Shown here: positions 60,194-64,000 of the stretch, one piece after another
Numbering within the stretch: the stretch's first letter is position 1
How the letters are laid out: the number at the start of each line of letters is the position of its first letter
Source: Sphingomonas arenae
GTDB taxonomy: Bacteria; Pseudomonadota; Alphaproteobacteria; Sphingomonadales; Sphingomonadaceae
DNA length: 64,000 nt
Assembly (NCBI RefSeq): GCF_016924655.1
Contig: NZ_JAFFJU010000001.1
Coordinates: 992,001 to 1,056,000, forward strand
Direction of reading: 5' to 3'
Made by a program: the position numbers and the translations under genes
The notes under the pieces: model-generated
Database searches by the model: none
What the model saw: only the letters and a program-made list of their open reading frames with translations
What the model was told of the DNA's origin: nothing

Positions 60194-62872
60194 ATGACCC
60201 CGCTCGCGCGCTTCGGCCGGAGTGCGTTGATGATGCTGGCGCTGGTCGCCGGCACCGTCGCCGCGCCTGCTGCATCGCCGGTCAATCCGGCATGGAGCGC
60301 CGATCCCGACGAGCAATATCTCCTTGATGTGAACATCCGCCAGTTGCAGCTCGGCGACGGCGTCCGGGCCTACCAGACTCCGGAAGGCACGTGCGTGCTG
60401 CTCGGCGACTTCCTGACGGCGCTAGACGTGCCGATGACGATCGACCTTGCGGCCGGCCGTGCCAGTGGCTGGGCCTTCAACGAAAACCATCGGATCACGA
60501 TCGATCGAATGACGCGGTCGGTTCAGTATGGTGGTGCGCGCGAGGCGCTCAATCCCGGAACGGTGCGGGAAGTGCCGGAAGGCTGGTGTGTCGACGTAAA
60601 GGCGCTCAGCCGCTGGTTCGGGCTGGGCATCACCGCAAATACCGGCGCATCGGTCCTGCTGCTGGAGAGCGAGACCAAGCTTCCGGTGGAGCTCGCCAAG
60701 GAGCGGCGGGACCGCGCCGCGCGGATCCGACCGGCTGCGTTCGATCTCAAGGGCTTGCCACAGGTCAAGCTACCTTATCGCCTGTGGCGGGCTCCGGCAT
60801 TGGACTTCGTCGTCAACGCCGGGGTGACCTATGATGCCCGGACCGGCGCGCGCGTTGACCGCCGGGCAGCGATCATGGCGGCCGGTGAGATCGCCACCCT
60901 GTCATACGAAGCCCGGCTTGGTACGAACGAGAAGGGGGTGCCGGACACCTTCCGCTTCAAGGCGTTCCGTTCGGATCCCGACGCTGCCCTGCTCGGCCCC
61001 CTCAAGGCGACGACTTACGCCGTCGGCGACGTGGAAGGTGTCTCGTCAGCCCTGGCCGGCACCGGTACGCCGGGTCGGGGCGCAATGGTGACCAACCAGC
61101 CGCTCAATACTCCGGCTGCATTCGACCGGACCAGCTTCTCCGGCGAGCTGCCGGCCGGCTGGGAGGCGGAGCTGTACCGCAACGGCGAGCTGGTCGCGTT
61201 TTCCGAGAGCAGGCCGGATCGACGATACCAGTTCTCCGAAGTGCAGTTGCTCTATGGCGAGAACCGGTTCGAGATCATCAGTTATGGACCGCAAGGGCAG
61301 GTGCGAAGTCGCGTCGAAACCCTGACCGTGGGACCGGAAAACGTGCCGGCCGGAAAGACCTGGTACTGGGCGGGAGTTGTCGATCCCGGGCATGACCTGA
61401 TCGACTTCCGCAAGGACTGGAAGGAGCGCTCCGACCAGGGTTGGCGTGCCGCCGCGTCCGTCGCGCACGGCCTCGACAAGCGCACGTCCGTTTCGGCACT
61501 GGTGCAGACGCTGGTGGAGCAGGATGAGCGGGTCACCTTCGTGGAAGGCGCCATGAGGCGCTCAGTCGGGCCTGCGCTGGTGGAGATTGCGGCAGCCCGC
61601 GATACGCAGGGTGGGATGGCTTTTCGCGGTCAGGCGCTGGCCCGGCTTGGGTCGGTGTCCCTCTCGGCCCAGTCCATTGTGTCGAAAGGCTTTCGCGGCC
61701 GCGGCGAAGGGGCGAACATTGTCGGCGACCACCGCCTGACTGTGGATGCGCCCCTGAAGCTCGGACGCACCAACCTTCCCGTCCATGGCGACATCCGCCT
61801 TGCCGAATATGCCGGAGGCGGCCGGCTGCTGGAAGGGCAGCTGCGAACATCCACGATGATCAGCCGCTTCAACCTGGCGACGGCGTTCCGCTATCGGAGG
61901 ACCTTCTCGGCAAGCGGCCCGGCACCGCCTGGCGAGCTTGAGGCGGCCCTGATCGGCAGCGGCCGAATCGGTCCGGTGCGCGTGCGCGGATCCACCGAAT
62001 GGCAGATTGCGCCCTCTTCGCGTCTCGAGCGCGCGGAGTTGTCCGGCTATTGGAGCGCGACCGACAATGTGGACTGGGAAGGCGCAGTGGCCTGGAACCG
62101 CGATGGGCGGCGCGCCAATGCACGAGTGTCGCACATCCGGCGATTCAACGCCCTGGCGGTCTCGCTCACGGGCGAGGCGGCGACGGACGGCTCGGTCGCG
62201 GCCGGGATCTCCCTCAACTTCTCCCTCGACCAAAGCGCAGGGCGATTCCGCCTGTCGCGCGACCCGCTCGCCAGCACCGGCAGCGTTCGAGCGAAGGTCT
62301 ATCGGGATCTCAACGCCAACGGCAACCGCGATCCGGACGAGCCGCTGCAGGCGGGGGCGCTGATCACCGCTGGCCTCCGGATCTCCGACCGTCCGACGGA
62401 CAAGGGCGGAGCAACGTTTGTTTCGGGGCTGGACAACTACAAGCCGATCGCCATCGGCATCGACGAGAGCAGCCTCTCCGATCCCAATCTCGTGCCCGGC
62501 CGATCGGCGCAGGTCGTCACTCCACGGCCCGGTGTCACCGCCACGGTCGAAATTGGCCTTGTGGGCGGCGGCACGGTGGAGGGAGTCCTGATCCGCAGCG
62601 GAGGCGGCGGTTTCGAAGGGTTGGACGTCGAACTGGTCGACGAGAGCGGGCGTGCCGTCGCGACCACCCGGTCGGACTTCGACGGCTATTTCCTGTTCGA
62701 ACGGGTTGCCTACGGCAGGTACCGCGTTCGGCTGGCCGCGGCGTCTGCCAAGGCCTTCGCATCCGCGGCCGACCTGTCGCAGATGTTCGAAGTCAGCGAA
62801 GATCGAAGCGTTGCCAGGCTGGGCACCTTGCAGGTCGCCCCCGCGCCAGTCCTTGCCGCCTTGTCCAAGTAA
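60194..62872 (+). CDS. usher-like outer membrane protein with C-terminal SdrD-like domain
   Basis: An 892-residue protein with a signal peptide (SALMMLALVAGTVAAPAA). Residues about 30-170 form an N-terminal periplasmic domain; then come many short amphipathic strands as in a beta-barrel with an embedded plug (FSGELPAGWEAELYRNGELVAF, key stretch LPAGWEAELYRNGELVAF), and from about residue 700 a Cna-B/SdrD-like domain with VYRDLNANGNRDPDEPL and a carboxypeptidase-regulatory-like repeat (GVLIRSGGGGFEGLDVELVDESG). The layout fits a TcfC/alternate-type chaperone-usher porin. The ATG at 60194 has GAGGAAGG upstream. The fold is inferred from strand pattern only. Confidence 0.8.
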   Translation: MTPLARFGRSALMMLALVAGTVAAPAASPVNPAWSADPDEQYLLDVNIRQLQLGDGVRAYQTPEGTCVLLGDFLTALDVPMTIDLAAGRASGWAFNENHRITIDRMTRSVQYGGAREALNPGTVREVPEGWCVDVKALSRWFGLGITANTGASVLLLESETKLPVELAKERRDRAARIRPAAFDLKGLPQVKLPYRLWRAPALDFVVNAGVTYDARTGARVDRRAAIMAAGEIATLSYEARLGTNEKGVPDTFRFKAFRSDPDAALLGPLKATTYAVGDVEGVSSALAGTGTPGRGAMVTNQPLNTPAAFDRTSFSGELPAGWEAELYRNGELVAFSESRPDRRYQFSEVQLLYGENRFEIISYGPQGQVRSRVETLTVGPENVPAGKTWYWAGVVDPGHDLIDFRKDWKERSDQGWRAAASVAHGLDKRTSVSALVQTLVEQDERVTFVEGAMRRSVGPALVEIAAARDTQGGMAFRGQALARLGSVSLSAQSIVSKGFRGRGEGANIVGDHRLTVDAPLKLGRTNLPVHGDIRLAEYAGGGRLLEGQLRTSTMISRFNLATAFRYRRTFSASGPAPPGELEAALIGSGRIGPVRVRGSTEWQIAPSSRLERAELSGYWSATDNVDWEGAVAWNRDGRRANARVSHIRRFNALAVSLTGEAATDGSVAAGISLNFSLDQSAGRFRLSRDPLASTGSVRAKVYRDLNANGNRDPDEPLQAGALITAGLRISDRPTDKGGATFVSGLDNYKPIAIGIDESSLSDPNLVPGRSAQVVTPRPGVTATVEIGLVGGGTVEGVLIRSGGGGFEGLDVELVDESGRAVATTRSDFDGYFLFERVAYGRYRVRLAAASAKAFASAADLSQMFEVSEDRSVARLGTLQVAPAPVLAALSK

Positions 62873-62944
62873 GTCGCGCGAGACGACTTCCGGACTGCTC
62901 GGGCCGGCCTGCATCCTGTTGCGGGCTCGCGGGTTCTCCAGCCC

Positions 62945-64000
62945 ATGAGGAGGTTGCACCTGAAGGAAGCGGCCGCACGCGAGGTGCTGCTCGTCCGCGC
63001 CATCGAGAGCGAAGACCCGCAAGGGGCTATCCTCACCCAGGAAGACCGGCGCTACGCGTCGGCAACCGCCCTTCTGGACCATCCAGTGGGAGAGAACCCC
63101 AATCAGAGCCAGACCGGGGCCTTCCTTCATCGCCGAGCCAGCCTGGCCATGACGCGTCTGCTGGCACGCTATCCGGCGCTGCGCCGGGTGTGCTCCGTCT
63201 CTCGCTGGCCGAAATGGCTGAGCTGGCTGGTTCCGCTGGCGGCGCTGGCGCTCGGCTCCGCGACCAACGTGCTGGACGGACCGCGGCTCAACATCCTCGC
63301 CTTTCCGCTGCTCGGAATGCTCGCGTGGAACGTCGCTGTCTACCTGTGGCTGTTCCTGACGGCGCTGACGCCGCGGCGCGAGAGCCGCCCGGTGCTGCAC
63401 ACGGTTGAACGCTGGCTGCAGCCGGTCGCCGCCAGGCTCGCCGCGCAACCGACGCTGGAGCGTGGGGTGTCGCGCTTCGCCGGCGACTGGGCGAAGGCGG
63501 CCGGACCGGTAACGCGTCTGCGGATCAGCCGTACCTTGCACCTGGCGGCGGCCCTGTTCGCGGTCGGCCTGCTCGCAGGAATGCTGGCCCGCGCGCGCTA
63601 TGCCGCAAGCTACAGCGCTGGCTGGGCAGGAACCTGGGCGGGAGCCGAGCAGGAGATTGAGTGGCTGCTTGGCGTCATCCTGGGTCCGGCCAGCTGGCTG
63701 ACGGGCATTGCCCTGCCCACTGCGGAACGGCTGCGCGACCTGCGCGAAGGCTCGGAAAATGCTGGGAATTGGTTGATCCTGTGGGCGGTGACCACCGTGC
63801 TGGTCGTGATCGTGCCCCGACTCGTGCTGGCCGCGCTGTGTGCCTTGCGGGGAGGGATTCTTGCGCGGCGGCTGCCGGTGCCCGGAACGGAGGACTTCTA
63901 TGTTCGGCGCCTGATCCGTGACGCGCTTGGCCGGCCGGGCACGGCACGGATCATCCTCTATGGACTGCGATTGTCCGAACAGGACAAAGAGAAGCTCGAA
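62945..64000 (+). CDS. DUF2868 domain-containing membrane protein (partial, runs off the window)
   Basis: An ATG at 62945 opens a frame of 352 codons with no stop to the window end. The N terminus has LHLKEAAAREVLLVRAIES, then the DUF2868 region with helices (WLSWLVPLAALALGSATNVLD; LLGMLAWNVAVYLWLFLTAL; LAAALFAVGLLAGMLARARYAASYSAGW) and AFLHRRA. DUF2868 genes usually precede a DUF3482 GTPase-like gene, which would be just outside the window. The function is unknown; the two are proposed to act together at the membrane. Confidence 0.85.
   Translation, partial: MRRLHLKEAAAREVLLVRAIESEDPQGAILTQEDRRYASATALLDHPVGENPNQSQTGAFLHRRASLAMTRLLARYPALRRVCSVSRWPKWLSWLVPLAALALGSATNVLDGPRLNILAFPLLGMLAWNVAVYLWLFLTALTPRRESRPVLHTVERWLQPVAARLAAQPTLERGVSRFAGDWAKAAGPVTRLRISRTLHLAAALFAVGLLAGMLARARYAASYSAGWAGTWAGAEQEIEWLLGVILGPASWLTGIALPTAERLRDLREGSENAGNWLILWAVTTVLVVIVPRLVLAALCALRGGILARRLPVPGTEDFYVRRLIRDALGRPGTARIILYGLRLSEQDKEKLE

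Noticed and set aside
1-64000. Prophage, insertion sequence, integron or CRISPR array
   Set aside because: No transposase, integrase, phage structural gene, terminal inverted repeats with target duplication, or regularly spaced direct repeats were seen.

Overview
The window looks like chromosomal DNA of a GC-rich alphaproteobacterium of the order Sphingomonadales. The evidence is the very high GC content, the frequent GTG and TTG starts, many 4-bp ATGA/GTGA/TTGA gene overlaps, alphaproteobacterial families (DUF3576, DUF1674/SDHAF4, DUF1491, MmcB, zf-CHCC, DUF4402) and the conserved gene orders DUF3576-leuS-lptE-holA and hemE-hemJ-rho-mnmE-mnmG-rsmG-parA-parB. No transposase, integrase, phage gene, CRISPR array or rRNA was seen. 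There is one tRNA gene, tRNA-Gly(GCC).

Layout. 1-2.8 kb: the end of a probable sterol desaturase-like gene, a TIGR01244 protein, a DUF924 protein, tldD and a small zinc-finger protein. 2.9-4.0 kb: two secreted DUF4402 proteins. 4.1-10.3 kb: an ABC ATPase overlapping nadB, a small candidate gene, a membrane protein and polA. 10.3-19.5 kb: a polysaccharide flippase, tsaD-gpsA, an SDH assembly factor, rsmB-rpe-heparinase-like-purH. 19.5-24 kb: hemC-hemD-(HemX/mitofilin-like), a class A beta-lactamase-fold hydrolase, and two small lipoproteins separated by short repeats. 24.2-34.3 kb: tRNA-Gly, a CnoX-like thioredoxin/TPR protein, a Lon N-domain protein, a Ubi hydroxylase, ftsK, lolA, xth, ribA, a YggS-family gene, a shortened ThiE-like gene and a predicted outer membrane protein.

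34.5-51.7 kb is the replication and segregation part. leuS-lptE-holA runs towards parB-parA-rsmG-mnmG-mnmE-terC-rho-hemJ-hemE on the minus strand. maf-aroE-coaE-dnaQ-hpf-ptsN runs away on the plus strand. Two near-perfect ParB (parS) sites flank mnmG. The hemE/maf intergenic region has an AT-rich stretch and DnaA-box-like sites. This is the gene context of the Caulobacter and Rickettsia origins, so it is a strong oriC candidate, with transcription diverging from it on both sides.

51.8-64 kb: cell-envelope and housekeeping genes (DUF1491, SleB-like hydrolase, mmcB, ankyrin protein, YcgN-like, YgjP-like metallopeptidase, PBP1A), then a surface-structure locus: two DUF4402 subunits, a PapD-like chaperone and an 892-residue usher-like outer membrane protein. 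A hairpin terminator/attenuator separates subunit and assembly genes, and CtrA half-site-like motifs precede its genes. It resembles a divergent chaperone-usher system and is the least described system here; the DUF4402 pair at 2.9-4.0 kb may supply further subunits. The window ends inside a DUF2868 membrane protein.
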